64,000 bases of DNA from Candidatus Endomicrobiellum roisinitermitis. GTDB taxonomy: Bacteria; Elusimicrobiota; Endomicrobiia; Endomicrobiales; Endomicrobiaceae. Each line of letters opens with the position of its first letter. Position 1 is the first letter of the stretch. Of the stretch, positions 1 through 11,365 are shown one piece after another. Where the stretch lies: NCBI GenBank assembly GCA_031287855.1, contig JAITSL010000034.1, positions 1-64,000 of the forward strand, given 5' to 3'. The notes below the pieces were generated by a model, which did no database searches, was not told where the DNA came from, and saw nothing but the letters and a program-made list of their open reading frames with translations. The translations under genes and the position numbers were made by a program.

Positions 1-1
1 G

Positions 2-139
2 ACAAGGGAAATAGCAATAAGTTTAGCAGTGTTAAATGATTCGATAAACAAGATATCGTTTAATAGGATAATAGAAGATGCAAAACGTAGAACTAAAACT
101 TCTACTAATGCTATTAAAAGTATCCTAGGAGCTGCTTAA
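2..139 (+). CDS. C-terminal fragment of a CDS truncated by the window edge, function unknown
   Basis: Open frame ending ...KRRTKTSTNAIKSILGAA* at 137-139, followed by a terminator. Confidence 0.5.
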   Translation, partial: TREIAISLAVLNDSINKISFNRIIEDAKRRTKTSTNAIKSILGAA

Positions 140-163
140 TTTTTATAAAAATAATTTATATTT

Positions 164-203
164 ACTTCAAGGTTGGCACGTATTCCAACCTTGAAGTTTT
201 TTT
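164..203 (+). terminator. Rho-independent terminator
   Basis: ACTTCAAGGTTGG-CACGTATT-CCAACCTTGAAGT followed by T-run. Confidence 0.85.
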
Positions 204-261
204 GTGTAAAAGTGCAAAGACATATTGGACTTTTGCAGTTACTTGACACAAGAACAGTTAG

Positions 262-464
262 TTTTGTCTAGTTTAGACCCTTATCTACGTTACTAGAGCA
301 ATCGCAAGTAAACATTTAAACAAATTAGCAAACTAGCAAAATGAAAAGACAAGAAAGACATAAATGAATTTTGCTTCAGACAGAGCTAATTTGAAATATT
401 AAATGTTTATAGCTCATAAGCTGCTCTTTGAGGTAACGGAGATAAGGTTTTAAACTTGATCAAC
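262..464 (+). repeat. Dispersed palindromic (MITE-like) element, copy 1
   Basis: Shares TACTAGAGCAATCGCAAGTAAACATTTAAACAAATTAGCAAACT and ATTTTGCTTCA...GCTAATTTGAAATATTAAATGTTTA...CTCTTTGAGGTAAC with copies at 11163 and 36037. Confidence 0.85.
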
Positions 465-547
465 ATCAGTTATATTGATTTGTTGTGTTAAAAAGCAAAG
501 GAAAATATTATATAATCAAACGAACTAAAAACACGTGGTATAATGGT

Positions 548-2284
548 ATGGCAAATAACGATCTAGAAATTTTAAGGCATTCTGCTGCGCACATAATGGC
601 TGCGGCTGTAACTGAACTTTTCCCTGAAACTAAGGTGGCTATAGGGCCAGCTATAGAGGACGGTTTTTATTATGATTTTGACAGGCAAGAGCCTTTTACA
701 GTTGCCGATCTTGAAAAAATAGAAGAAAAAATGAAGGAGATAATTGGTAAAAATTATTTGTTTGAACATTACTCTGTGTCTAAGGAACAAGCTGTAAAAG
801 ATTTTAATCAAAAATGTGAAAAATATAAGTCAGAGATTGTTTCACAAATAGAAGGAGACACTGTAACAATGTATAAGTCTGGCGATTTTACAGATTTATG
901 TAAAGGACCTCATATAAAATCTACAGGGGAACTTAAGTATTTTAAGCTGTTGTCTGTTGCGGGTGCTTATTGGAGAGGCGATTCTTCTAAAGAACAACTT
1001 CAGAGGATTTATGGTACAGCTTTTTTGACAAAAGAAGGTTTAGATGAGTACTTAGTCATGCTCCAAGAAGCTCAAAAAAGAGATCATAGAAAGTTAGGTA
1101 AAGATTTAGATTTGTTTAGTGTAAATGAAGCAATTGGTGGAGGTCTTGTCCTTTGGCATCCAAAAGGGGCACTTTTAAGAGATATTATTGAAAGTTATTG
1201 GAAAAAATTCAACATAGAAAATGGATATGATCTTTTGCTTACTCCTCACATTGCAAGCGAAGAACTTTTCAGAATAAGTGGTCATTTACAGGCTTATTCT
1301 GAAAATATGTACGCTTCTATGGAAATAGAAGGCAACCCGTATAGAATAAAACCAATGAACTGTCCAATGCATTTGATGATATATAAAACAAAACTGCACT
1401 CATATAGAGAACTTCCAATAAGATATGCGGAACTTGGTACCGTGTACAGATTTGAGAAGTCAGGTGTTTTGCACGGTCTTTTGAGAGTTAGAGGGTTTAC
1501 TCAAGATGATGGCCATGTTATTGTTTCTCCAGAACAACTAGAAGAAGAAGTGCTCAGAGTTTTTAATATGGCAGTTAGTTGTTTAAAAACTTTTGGGTTT
1601 AACGAGTATAAAATATACCTTGCTACAAGGCCAGAAAAAAAGTATGTGGGGGAAATAGAAGATTGGCAAAAAGCACAACACTCTATTAAAAATGCTTTAA
1701 AGAAAACAGGATATGAATATGAAGTAGACAAAGGTGGTGGTGCTTTTTATGGTCCTAAAATAGATATAAAGATAAAAGATGCTATAGGTAGACTTTGGCA
1801 ATGTTCTACTATACAGTTTGATTTTAATTTGCCGGAACGTTTTGATATTTCGTATGTAGACTCTTCAGGTAAAAAGAAAAGACCTTATATGATACATAGA
1901 GCATTGTTAGGCTCTTTGGAAAGGTTTGTAGGCGTACTTTTAGAGCACTATGCTGGAGCTTTGCCGCTTTGGCTTTCTCCAGTTCAGGTTGCTATAGCAA
2001 ACATAAATGAAGAGCAAGAAGCTTATTGTAAAGAGTTATTACAAAAGTTAAAACAAAATGGCATAAGAACAATTTTAGATAACAGAAATGAAAAAATTGG
2101 TCATAAGATAAGAGAGAATGCTTTACAAAAAGTTCCTTATATAGCAGTTGTTGGTAATAAAGAGAAAGATTTAAATTCAGTTGCTCTAAGGGCACGTGGA
2201 AATAAAGATTTAGGGTTAATGCTAATTGACGCTTTTATCGCACTAGTAAAAGAAAAAAGTATGCCTGGGTTAAATGAACTATAA
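548..2284 (+). CDS. thrS: Threonyl-tRNA synthetase, N-terminal TGS domain apparently absent
   Basis: HSAAHIMA, GPAIEDGFYYDF, KPMNCPMH, RVRGFTQDDGH, MIHRALLGSLERF motifs; protein begins MANNDLEILRHSAAH, although the frame is open from 485. Confidence 0.93.
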   Translation: MANNDLEILRHSAAHIMAAAVTELFPETKVAIGPAIEDGFYYDFDRQEPFTVADLEKIEEKMKEIIGKNYLFEHYSVSKEQAVKDFNQKCEKYKSEIVSQIEGDTVTMYKSGDFTDLCKGPHIKSTGELKYFKLLSVAGAYWRGDSSKEQLQRIYGTAFLTKEGLDEYLVMLQEAQKRDHRKLGKDLDLFSVNEAIGGGLVLWHPKGALLRDIIESYWKKFNIENGYDLLLTPHIASEELFRISGHLQAYSENMYASMEIEGNPYRIKPMNCPMHLMIYKTKLHSYRELPIRYAELGTVYRFEKSGVLHGLLRVRGFTQDDGHVIVSPEQLEEEVLRVFNMAVSCLKTFGFNEYKIYLATRPEKKYVGEIEDWQKAQHSIKNALKKTGYEYEVDKGGGAFYGPKIDIKIKDAIGRLWQCSTIQFDFNLPERFDISYVDSSGKKKRPYMIHRALLGSLERFVGVLLEHYAGALPLWLSPVQVAIANINEEQEAYCKELLQKLKQNGIRTILDNRNEKIGHKIRENALQKVPYIAVVGNKEKDLNSVALRARGNKDLGLMLIDAFIALVKEKSMPGLNEL

Positions 2285-2306
2285 AGTTTTGATAAAGGTG
2301 GCTTAA

Positions 2307-3692
2307 ATGAAACTTGTAGATGAACATATAATAAATTCGCTACTAGAGGCTAAAGTAACTAATGTGGAACTTAACTGTATTTTGAGTAAAACTAGGGCTC
2401 TTCAAAGATTGTCTATCGAAGAAACTGCCAAACTTTTATCAGTTAAAGATTTTGAGAGTTTGCAAAAAGTTTATGCTGCTGCCTCTTATGTTAAAGAAAT
2501 AATATACGGGAAGCGTATTGTAATATTTGTTCCTTTATATATAAGCAACCATTGTTCAAATAGTTGTTTATATTGTGGTTTTGCTGCAAATAATAAACTT
2601 ACTATAAGAAAAAAACTTACTTTTGAAGAAATAAAAAACCAAACGGAAATACTTCTTAAAAAAGGCCATAAACGTATTTTAATGGTTGCAGGCGAAATGG
2701 AGTCTTCAAAAGAAAACTTAGATTATTATGTGGGTGGAGTTAATGCTATATATACTGCAAGTTATAATGACAATAAAATAAAAAGAGTTAACATTAATGT
2801 TGCGCCTATGGATATTGAGAGTTTTAAAGTACTAAAAACGTCTGGTATAGGAACATACCAAATATTTCAAGAAACTTACCATGAGGAAACTTATAGAAAA
2901 CTTCATGTTAAGGGTGCAAAGTCTGACCCAAACAATCGTTTAGATGCGATTGACAATGCTTTTAAAGCTGGCATTGACGATGTTGGTATAGGCCCGTTAT
3001 TAGGGCTTTACAATCCATATTTTGAAGTGCTTGCTATGATGATGCATATAGAGTATTTAGAAAGAACTTATGGTGTTGGCCCTCACACAATTTCAGTGCC
3101 ACGTATTGAACCTGCTCCTGGTTCAGTATATGCTTCTAATCCAGAATATAAAATTAATGATGAAGAATTTAAAAAGATAGTTGCAGTCTTAAGACTTTCT
3201 GTTCCATATACTGGCATTATAATGTCTACAAGAGAAACTGCACAGTTAAGAGACGAGCTTGTGAATTTAGGTGTTTCTCAAATAAGTGCAGAGTCTAAAG
3301 TTACTCCTGGCGGTTATGATGGGAATTTTTCACACAATGATAACTTCCAAAGACAGTTTAGTCTTAATGATCAAAGAACTCTAGATGAGATAATAAAATC
3401 TTTGTTATCTCAAGGTTATGTGCCGAGTTTTTGTGCTGCTTGCTATCGCAAGAATAGGACAGGCGAAAATTTTATGAACTTGGCAAAACCTGGACACATA
3501 AAAAATATGTGCGATATCAACGCTTTAGTTACTTTAAAGGAATACCTTGAAGATTTTGCAAGTCCAGAAGTTAAAGAAATGGGGTATAGTTTAATTAAAA
3601 AAAGTAAAGCTAGGCTTGATAATGCAAGTTTAAAAGTACTGGACAACTTTTTTAAAGATATAGACAATGGAATAAGAGATAAATATATTTAA
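2307..3692 (+). CDS. hydG: [FeFe]-hydrogenase maturase HydG (radical SAM tyrosine lyase)
   Basis: CSNSCLYCGF radical SAM CX3CX2C motif, ThiH/HydG-type C-terminal CAACYRKNRTGENFM. Confidence 0.9.
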   Translation: MKLVDEHIINSLLEAKVTNVELNCILSKTRALQRLSIEETAKLLSVKDFESLQKVYAAASYVKEIIYGKRIVIFVPLYISNHCSNSCLYCGFAANNKLTIRKKLTFEEIKNQTEILLKKGHKRILMVAGEMESSKENLDYYVGGVNAIYTASYNDNKIKRVNINVAPMDIESFKVLKTSGIGTYQIFQETYHEETYRKLHVKGAKSDPNNRLDAIDNAFKAGIDDVGIGPLLGLYNPYFEVLAMMMHIEYLERTYGVGPHTISVPRIEPAPGSVYASNPEYKINDEEFKKIVAVLRLSVPYTGIIMSTRETAQLRDELVNLGVSQISAESKVTPGGYDGNFSHNDNFQRQFSLNDQRTLDEIIKSLLSQGYVPSFCAACYRKNRTGENFMNLAKPGHIKNMCDINALVTLKEYLEDFASPEVKEMGYSLIKKSKARLDNASLKVLDNFFKDIDNGIRDKYI

Positions 3693-3723
3693 GTTATTTA
3701 ACAAGAATAATTATAAAATAATA

Positions 3724-3752
3724 TTGACAAAAAAAATTTTTTGTCATATAAT
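3724..3752 (+). promoter_or_regulatory. sigma70-type promoter of groESL
   Basis: TTGACA (3724-3729), 17 nt spacer, TATAAT (3747-3752). Confidence 0.8.
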
Positions 3753-3777
3753 AGCAGTCACACATATATAGTGCTAA
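3751..3777 (+). promoter_or_regulatory. CIRCE-like HrcA operator
   Basis: ATAGCAGTC-N9-TAGTGCTAA compared with consensus TTAGCACTC-N9-GAGTGCTAA: 15 of 18 positions match; upstream of groES. Confidence 0.75.
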
Positions 3778-3815
3778 AAAAGCACAAACTAAACTAACAC
3801 AAGGAGGGAGGTAAG

Positions 3816-4100
3816 ATGTTTAAGCCATTAGGTGACAAAATTTTGGTTAAACCTACAGAAACCAAAGAAGTGAAAAAGGGTGGTATTATTATTCCTGATA
3901 CTGCAAAAGAAAAACCTCAAGAAGGTGAAGTTATAGCTGTAGGTACAGGGAGAAAGACTGATGATGGAAAAATAATTGCTTTAGATGTAAAAGTTGGTGA
4001 CAAAGTTCTTTTTGGTAAATACTCTGGAACTGAAGTAAAGCTTAACAATGAAGTACATCTTATAATGCCCCAAGATGATATTTTGGGGATACTTGGTTAA
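3816..4100 (+). CDS. groES: Co-chaperonin GroES
   Basis: [48 protein letters not shown] ribosome-binding site. Confidence 0.97.
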   Translation: MFKPLGDKILVKPTETKEVKKGGIIIPDTAKEKPQEGEVIAVGTGRKTDDGKIIALDVKVGDKVLFGKYSGTEVKLNNEVHLIMPQDDILGILG

Positions 4101-4111
4101 TAAAAAAATAA

Positions 4112-5764
<1,653 letters not shown>

Positions 5765-5795
5765 TAGTTTAGCAGATAACTCTTGCTTGTTTAGT

Positions 5796-5840
5796 TTAAA
5801 GGCCTTCCAAATTATTTAAGGAAGGCCTTTAAATATTTTT
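5796..5840 (+). terminator. Rho-independent terminator after groEL
   Basis: AAAGGCCTTCC-AAATTATTTAA-GGAAGGCCTTT, T-rich downstream. Confidence 0.8.
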
Positions 5841-5907
5841 AACCTTTTTAAACATAAAAATATAAGGTTGGGGAAACCCAAATGGTCAAGTCAGGTTGCT
5901 AAAGCTT

Positions 5908-6825
5908 TTACCAAGGCAAGATTTTTCCCCACCAAAGTTGTTTTTCTCCTAAGGTTTTTAATTTAGAATTTTTTTGGACTATTGCAAGGCCAGTTATGGA
6001 AGAGGCATAATATAAGTGTACTTCAAAACTTTCATTTTTATAATAAACCTTTTGCACACTTGCAGGTATTGGTGATATAATGCCGTTTTCCTTACCGCCA
6101 ATTAAATGTACAAGATAATGTGCTATATCTCTTTGATCTGTTATTACTGAAAGTACTGTTTCTCCTTCTTGAACTTTTTTTATAGGTTTCCCATCCTTAT
6201 CTTCTAGTATTTTAGCATCAAGTTTTACAAAACCGATATCGTATCCTTTAGAGGATATCATATCGTTTCTTAAATTTTGGTCTGGAAATTTTTTAAATTG
6301 TGTAAGATTTAATTCTTCTTCTAGGACTTTAATGGCTATATTAATTGGACTAAAAAATGCTTTTATAATGTCTGAAATTTCATCAGCTGAAATAGAGATA
6401 ATTTCTTTTATTGCTTGTTGAGCATATAGCCTAAAGTTTTCTTCAATATTTTGAGTATATTTTTCTAAAGAGCCAGCTTCAAGCCTAGCTGAAAAAATTG
6501 CTTTTTCAAAAGAAAACCAATCTATATTTTCAGATATTTCGTAAATTGCTGGATTTTGCGAAAATGCTGTACTGAAGCGTAAAATTTCCGATGTTTTCAT
6601 ATTGATTGCTAGCTGCGCTAGTCCATATATGTTTTCTTTTTGAAATATTAATTTGATTTTAAATATTTTTATAAATTTTAATAAGAAACCTATTGTAGAT
6701 ATGGCTTTTTCAAGATTGTTATCAGAAAGGTTTAACGCAAGCTCTGCTTGCGATTGTTCACAGCCAGTTTCTTCCATTAAAAGTTTTAAGTGGTCACTTT
6801 GTTTCATAAACTTAATATCCTTCAA
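5908..6825 (-). CDS. Hypothetical protein with UBA/TS-N-like N-terminus
   Basis: Long ORF; N-terminus LLMEETGCEQSQAELALNLSDNNLEKAI resembles a UBA/TS-N helical motif. Confidence 0.65.
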   Translation of the reverse strand: MKDIKFMKQSDHLKLLMEETGCEQSQAELALNLSDNNLEKAISTIGFLLKFIKIFKIKLIFQKENIYGLAQLAINMKTSEILRFSTAFSQNPAIYEISENIDWFSFEKAIFSARLEAGSLEKYTQNIEENFRLYAQQAIKEIISISADEISDIIKAFFSPINIAIKVLEEELNLTQFKKFPDQNLRNDMISSKGYDIGFVKLDAKILEDKDGKPIKKVQEGETVLSVITDQRDIAHYLVHLIGGKENGIISPIPASVQKVYYKNESFEVHLYYASSITGLAIVQKNSKLKTLGEKQLWWGKILPW

Positions 6826-6838
6826 AAGGTATATTTTG

Positions 6839-7699
6839 TTATTTTGCTCTCGGATGTGTTTTTTGATATATTTTTTTTAAACTTTCTATTGTAACGTGTG
6901 TGTAAATTTGTGTAGTAGAAAGATTTTTATGCCCAAGCATTTCCTGTACACTTCTTAAGTCACAACCTCTATCTAAAATGTGTGTTGCAAAAGTATGTCG
7001 TAAAGTGTGAGGACTTACTTTTTTTGTAAGCCCTGCTTTAATAAAATGTTTGTGTAAAATTCTTCTTGCTGCTCTTTGGTCAAGTCTGTTTAAGTGTTTG
7101 TTTAAAAATAATGGGGATTGCATATCGTAAGGCAATCTGCTAGCACGTCGTTGGTTTAGGTATTCCATTACAGCGTTTAAACATTTGTTGCCTACAGGCA
7201 CTATTCTCTCTTTGTTACCTTTTCCTTTGACCATAATAGTATTAGATATAAAATCTATGTTATTAATATTTAAGTTCATAAGTTCTTCTATTCTAAGACC
7301 ACAAGAATACAAAAGTTCAATCATTGCTTTATCTTGAAGTTTTATATTTTTAAGGTTAAGTAAAGACTGCATTTCATTTTCTGTTAAGAATAAAGGGACT
7401 TTCTTATCTTTTTTAGGAGCGCTCATTGCTTCTAGAGGATTTTTTGCTACTATGTCATTAATTATTAAAAATTTATAAAAAGTGCGCAATGTGGAAAATT
7501 TTCTTGCAATAGCTGTTTTGCTTATACTTTTTGTGTTTAAAATTTCTAAAAATTCTCTAATGTCATACTTGTTTGCGTCTATAAAATTTTTTTGTTTATT
7601 TTTTAAAAATATAGTAAAGTCCAATATATCTTTTAAATAAGCTCTTAAAGTATGACTAGAAAAATTTTTTTCCGCTTTAAGATATTTTTCAAAAGACAT
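6839..7699 (-). CDS. Tyrosine recombinase XerC/XerD family
   Basis: ELLYSCGLRIEEL, HTLRHTFATHILDRGCDLRSVQEMLGHKNLSTTQIYTHV (catalytic R-HxxR-H-Y). Confidence 0.92.
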   Translation of the reverse strand: MSFEKYLKAEKNFSSHTLRAYLKDILDFTIFLKNKQKNFIDANKYDIREFLEILNTKSISKTAIARKFSTLRTFYKFLIINDIVAKNPLEAMSAPKKDKKVPLFLTENEMQSLLNLKNIKLQDKAMIELLYSCGLRIEELMNLNINNIDFISNTIMVKGKGNKERIVPVGNKCLNAVMEYLNQRRASRLPYDMQSPLFLNKHLNRLDQRAARRILHKHFIKAGLTKKVSPHTLRHTFATHILDRGCDLRSVQEMLGHKNLSTTQIYTHVTIESLKKIYQKTHPRAK

Positions 7700-7707
7700 T
7701 ATTATTT

Positions 7708-9894
7708 TTAAGATTTCTTTTCGGATACTTTCTTTTGTGTTTTGGAGTTCTGGTCTTTGACTCTTTTTATCCATTGTAAGTTCCTACATTTAGGAAATGC
7801 TGAACAGGTAAGAAACGGACTCCTTTTACCTATCCTTTTTAGCATTTCTGAACCACATTTTTCACACTTAATGCCAGTATGTTCTGGTTCTGGCTTTATA
7901 ACTTTTTGACCATTTCTATCTATATTATAAGTTGTTTTACATTCAGGATACTTTTTGCAAGCCAAGTATTCTTTACCTTTAAAACCTAATTTTTTAATTA
8001 AATGACTTCCGCATTTGTCGCATGTCATATCTGTTTCTTGCTCTTGCAGAGGACTTCCTTCTTTATTTAACGGCAATGTAGTTTTACATTCTGGATATCC
8101 AGAACAAGCTAAAAATTGTCCTGTTCTGGAGTCTCTAATTACCATGGTTTTACTGCAGTTAGGACATTTGAATTCAGTTTCTTGAGGTTTAATTCTTTGC
8201 CTTTCTAAATTTTTTTCCGCTTTTTTTAAATCTTTTTCTAAAGGTTTGTAAAAATTTTGTAACACGTCTTGCCAGATAGCTTTATCTTCGGCAATTTTGT
8301 CTAATTTTTCTTCAACGTGTGCAGTATACTCTATATTAATAATGTTTCCAAAATGATTTTTTAAAACATCGTTTACAATAATGCCAAGGTTTGTAGGTAT
8401 AAATTTTTTTTTGTCAAGGCGAACATAAAGCCTGTCCAAAATTGTTTTGATTGTAGGGGCATATGTTGATGGTCTTCCTATACCGTGCTCTTCTAAAGCT
8501 TTGATCAAGCTTGCTTCATTGTAACGGGCAGGAGGTTCTGTAAAATGTTGAGTAGGTATAATTTTTAAAAGAGTTAATATTTCTTTTTCTTTTAAAGGTG
8601 GTAATTTTATTTCTTTTTCTTCTTCATCAATATTGTAAACTTTTAAAAAACCTTCAAAAATTAGTGTGCTACCAGACACTCTAAAAGAATATTTGTTTGC
8701 AGATATGGTAACTGTTACTACATTATAAATAGCTTCTGCCATTTGGCTTGCCAAGAATCTTTTCCATATTAAATCATAGAGTTTAAATTCGTCATTAGAT
8801 AAATATTGTTTTATGTTACTTGGTTTTCTTTTTGCAGATGTTGGCCTTATAGCTTCGTGTGCTTCTTGTGCCCCTTTTGATTTTGTTTTATAAATTCTAG
8901 GAGATTTTGGTAGAAATTTGTCTCCATACTCAGATTCTATAAATTTTAAAGTTTCTCCTTGAGCTCCTTTTGCAATGTTTAAAGAGTCAGTTCTCATATA
9001 TGTTATAAGGCCTACTTGACTGTTTCCAATATTAATACCTTCATATAATTTTTGAGCTATCATCATTGTTTTTGATGCAGAGAACCCAAGCCTTCTTGAT
9101 GCGTCTTGTTGCACTGTAGATGTTGTATAAGGCGCGTAAGGTAAACGTTTGCGTTGTTTTGTTTCTATAGATTGTACTTCGTACTTTGCACCTCCTAGCT
9201 CTTTAATTATTTGGTTTGCTAGTTCTTTGTTTTTTATAGAAAGTTTTTCAAATTTAACATCATTTTTTGCAAAGAGTTGTGCTTTAAAAGAAAAGTTTTT
9301 TAATAGTTCTGCTTCTATACTCCAATATTCTTGAGGAATAAACTTTTTTATTTCTTCTTCTCTGTCACATATAATCATTACAGCTACAGATTGTACTCTT
9401 CCAGCAGAAAGGCCTATTTTTACTTTTTTCCACAATAATGGAGAAAGCTTATATCCTACAAGTCTGTCTAAAAGTCTGCGAGTTTGTTGGCTGTTTACAA
9501 GCCACATGTCTAAATTTCGTGGATGTTTTACAGAATCAAGAATTGCTTCTGGAGTAATTTCATGAAATGTTATTCTAGAAATTTTTGAATTTGAAAGCTT
9601 GAGAGATTCTTTTAAATGCCAAGCTATAGCTTCTCCTTCTCGGTCAAAGTCTGTGGCTAAATAAACTTTATTTACTTTGTTAGATATTTCTTTTAAATTA
9701 GATATAATTTTTTTTGATTTAGGCAGATCTATATATATCGGCTTGAAGTTGTTTTCTATGTCGATACCAAGTTTACTTTTAGGTAAATCTCTTATATGCC
9801 CAAAAGAACTTTTTATAATAAAATCTTTACCTAAAATTTTTGATATGGTTTTTTCTTTTGCCGGAGACTCTACTATAACAAGATATTTTGCCAT
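7708..9894 (-). CDS. topA: DNA topoisomerase I
   Basis: MAKYLVIVESPAKEKTISKIL, TDFDREGEAIAWHL, GLITYMRTDS, three C-terminal 4-Cys zinc ribbons. Confidence 0.96.
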   Translation of the reverse strand: MAKYLVIVESPAKEKTISKILGKDFIIKSSFGHIRDLPKSKLGIDIENNFKPIYIDLPKSKKIISNLKEISNKVNKVYLATDFDREGEAIAWHLKESLKLSNSKISRITFHEITPEAILDSVKHPRNLDMWLVNSQQTRRLLDRLVGYKLSPLLWKKVKIGLSAGRVQSVAVMIICDREEEIKKFIPQEYWSIEAELLKNFSFKAQLFAKNDVKFEKLSIKNKELANQIIKELGGAKYEVQSIETKQRKRLPYAPYTTSTVQQDASRRLGFSASKTMMIAQKLYEGINIGNSQVGLITYMRTDSLNIAKGAQGETLKFIESEYGDKFLPKSPRIYKTKSKGAQEAHEAIRPTSAKRKPSNIKQYLSNDEFKLYDLIWKRFLASQMAEAIYNVVTVTISANKYSFRVSGSTLIFEGFLKVYNIDEEEKEIKLPPLKEKEILTLLKIIPTQHFTEPPARYNEASLIKALEEHGIGRPSTYAPTIKTILDRLYVRLDKKKFIPTNLGIIVNDVLKNHFGNIINIEYTAHVEEKLDKIAEDKAIWQDVLQNFYKPLEKDLKKAEKNLERQRIKPQETEFKCPNCSKTMVIRDSRTGQFLACSGYPECKTTLPLNKEGSPLQEQETDMTCDKCGSHLIKKLGFKGKEYLACKKYPECKTTYNIDRNGQKVIKPEPEHTGIKCEKCGSEMLKRIGKRSPFLTCSAFPKCRNLQWIKRVKDQNSKTQKKVSEKKS

Positions 9895-9929
9895 TGTTTT
9901 ACCCTCTCTGGAAAATACGGTCAAATGTA

Positions 9930-11015
9930 TTAGTAAATTCTGAAATATATTTGCCCAGGAGCTGCTTTTATCAGTCCTGTCAATTCTAATTTTAACAATG
10001 CACAAGATGTGTCTAAAATGTTTCTATTTAGCTTATTAACAATTAAGTCTAAGGGTATGCCATTTTCGCTATTTTCTATCAAATTAAGAACCTCTAACTC
10101 AAGTCCTTTTAAGTTTTGTTTGTTAGTTTTGTTATTCTTTAAAGAGAAACCTAAACTAGTTGCTAAGTCTTTAGGGTTTAAAGCTGTATATGCCCCATTT
10201 TGTATAAGTTCATTAGTGCCTTTAGAAACTTCAGAATAAATGTTTCCAGGTACTGCAAAAACATCTTTGCCGTAATCTGCACAAACTTTTGCAGTTATAA
10301 GCGCTCCGCTATTATAAGACGCTTCTGTTACTAAAGTAGCTTTAGATAGTCCTGCTACTATTCTATTTCTTCTAGGAAAAGTAAATTTGTCTGGATTTTG
10401 AGCCAAAGGAAATTCGCTTATTATAGCTCCAGTTTGGGCGATTTCTTCTTGAAGGTTTTTGTTTTCAGGTGGATAGTTTACCAAAAGCCCATTTCCTAAA
10501 ACAGCTATAGTTCTAGAGCGATTTTCTATAGCACAACTGTGAGCCAAAGTGTCTACTCCTCTAGCAAGCCCGGATATTATTGTTATTCCTAGCTTTGCAA
10601 AATAAGAAGCAAATTCCAAAGTAACAGTTTTGCCATAGGTGCTTACCCTCCTTGAGCCTACTATTGACACAGAATCGTAATCAGACTCTATAATATTCCC
10701 TTTTGCGTACAGAACAAGAGGTTTATCTGGTAAGTTTTCTAAAGCTTTTGGATATAAACTGCTATTGTATAGTATTATTTTTATATTGTTTTTCTCTGCA
10801 AGTTCAAGTTCTTTTAATGCTTTATCTGAATTTAAAGAATTAGAAATTTTTTCTGTTAACACGTCTCCTATTCCGTTTATTGACATCAAATCTTTTTTGT
10901 TTGACTTAACAATATTATCTACACTGCCAAATTTTTCAAGTAGTTTAAAAAATTTTGTAGCGCATATATCTGTATTTAGAATAAAATTAAATAAAAATAA
11001 ATCTTTTTCATTCAT
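9930..11015 (-). CDS. dprA: DNA processing protein DprA
   Basis: SIVGSRRVSTYGK, ISGLARGVDTLAH, FPRRNRIVAGLS, ALITAK. Confidence 0.93.
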   Translation of the reverse strand: MNEKDLFLFNFILNTDICATKFFKLLEKFGSVDNIVKSNKKDLMSINGIGDVLTEKISNSLNSDKALKELELAEKNNIKIILYNSSLYPKALENLPDKPLVLYAKGNIIESDYDSVSIVGSRRVSTYGKTVTLEFASYFAKLGITIISGLARGVDTLAHSCAIENRSRTIAVLGNGLLVNYPPENKNLQEEIAQTGAIISEFPLAQNPDKFTFPRRNRIVAGLSKATLVTEASYNSGALITAKVCADYGKDVFAVPGNIYSEVSKGTNELIQNGAYTALNPKDLATSLGFSLKNNKTNKQNLKGLELEVLNLIENSENGIPLDLIVNKLNRNILDTSCALLKLELTGLIKAAPGQIYFRIY

Positions 11016-11162
11016 GAAGAAGTTATTGTAAACAAATTATTAAAAATTTGTCAAAATATGCTAGAATAAAATTGTGTATAAGAGCGACAAAAAAAACATG
11101 AAAAAGATGACGGTAAAATTTTTTAATAATGTATTTGAGATAAATAATATTTATAGATTTAG

Positions 11163-11365
11163 GTTGGTCTAGTTTATAACCTTACCTACGTTACTAGAGC
11201 AATCGCAAGTAAACATTTAAACAAATTAGCAAACTTGCAAAATGATAAGACAACAAAGACATAAATGAATTTTGCTTCACACAATGCTAATTTGAAATAT
11301 TAAATGTTTAGTGCTTATAAGCCACTCTTTGAGGTAACTCCGATAAGAGTCTAAACTAGACCAAC
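11163..11365 (+). repeat. Dispersed palindromic (MITE-like) element, copy 2
   Basis: 14 bp terminal inverted repeats GTTGGTCTAGTTTA...TAAACTAGACCAAC; interior matches copies 1 and 3. Confidence 0.9.

Noticed and set aside
572-811. Minus-strand ORF opposite thrS (and similar short antisense ORFs across the window, e.g. 14163-14624, 28634-29041, 29957-30307)
   Set aside because: Lie antisense inside well-supported CDSs, show no domain signature or ribosome-binding site; shadow ORFs
6839-7699. XerC/D-like recombinase as an integrase of a mobile island
   Set aside because: Size, motifs and housekeeping neighbours (topA, dprA) fit the chromosomal Xer recombinase
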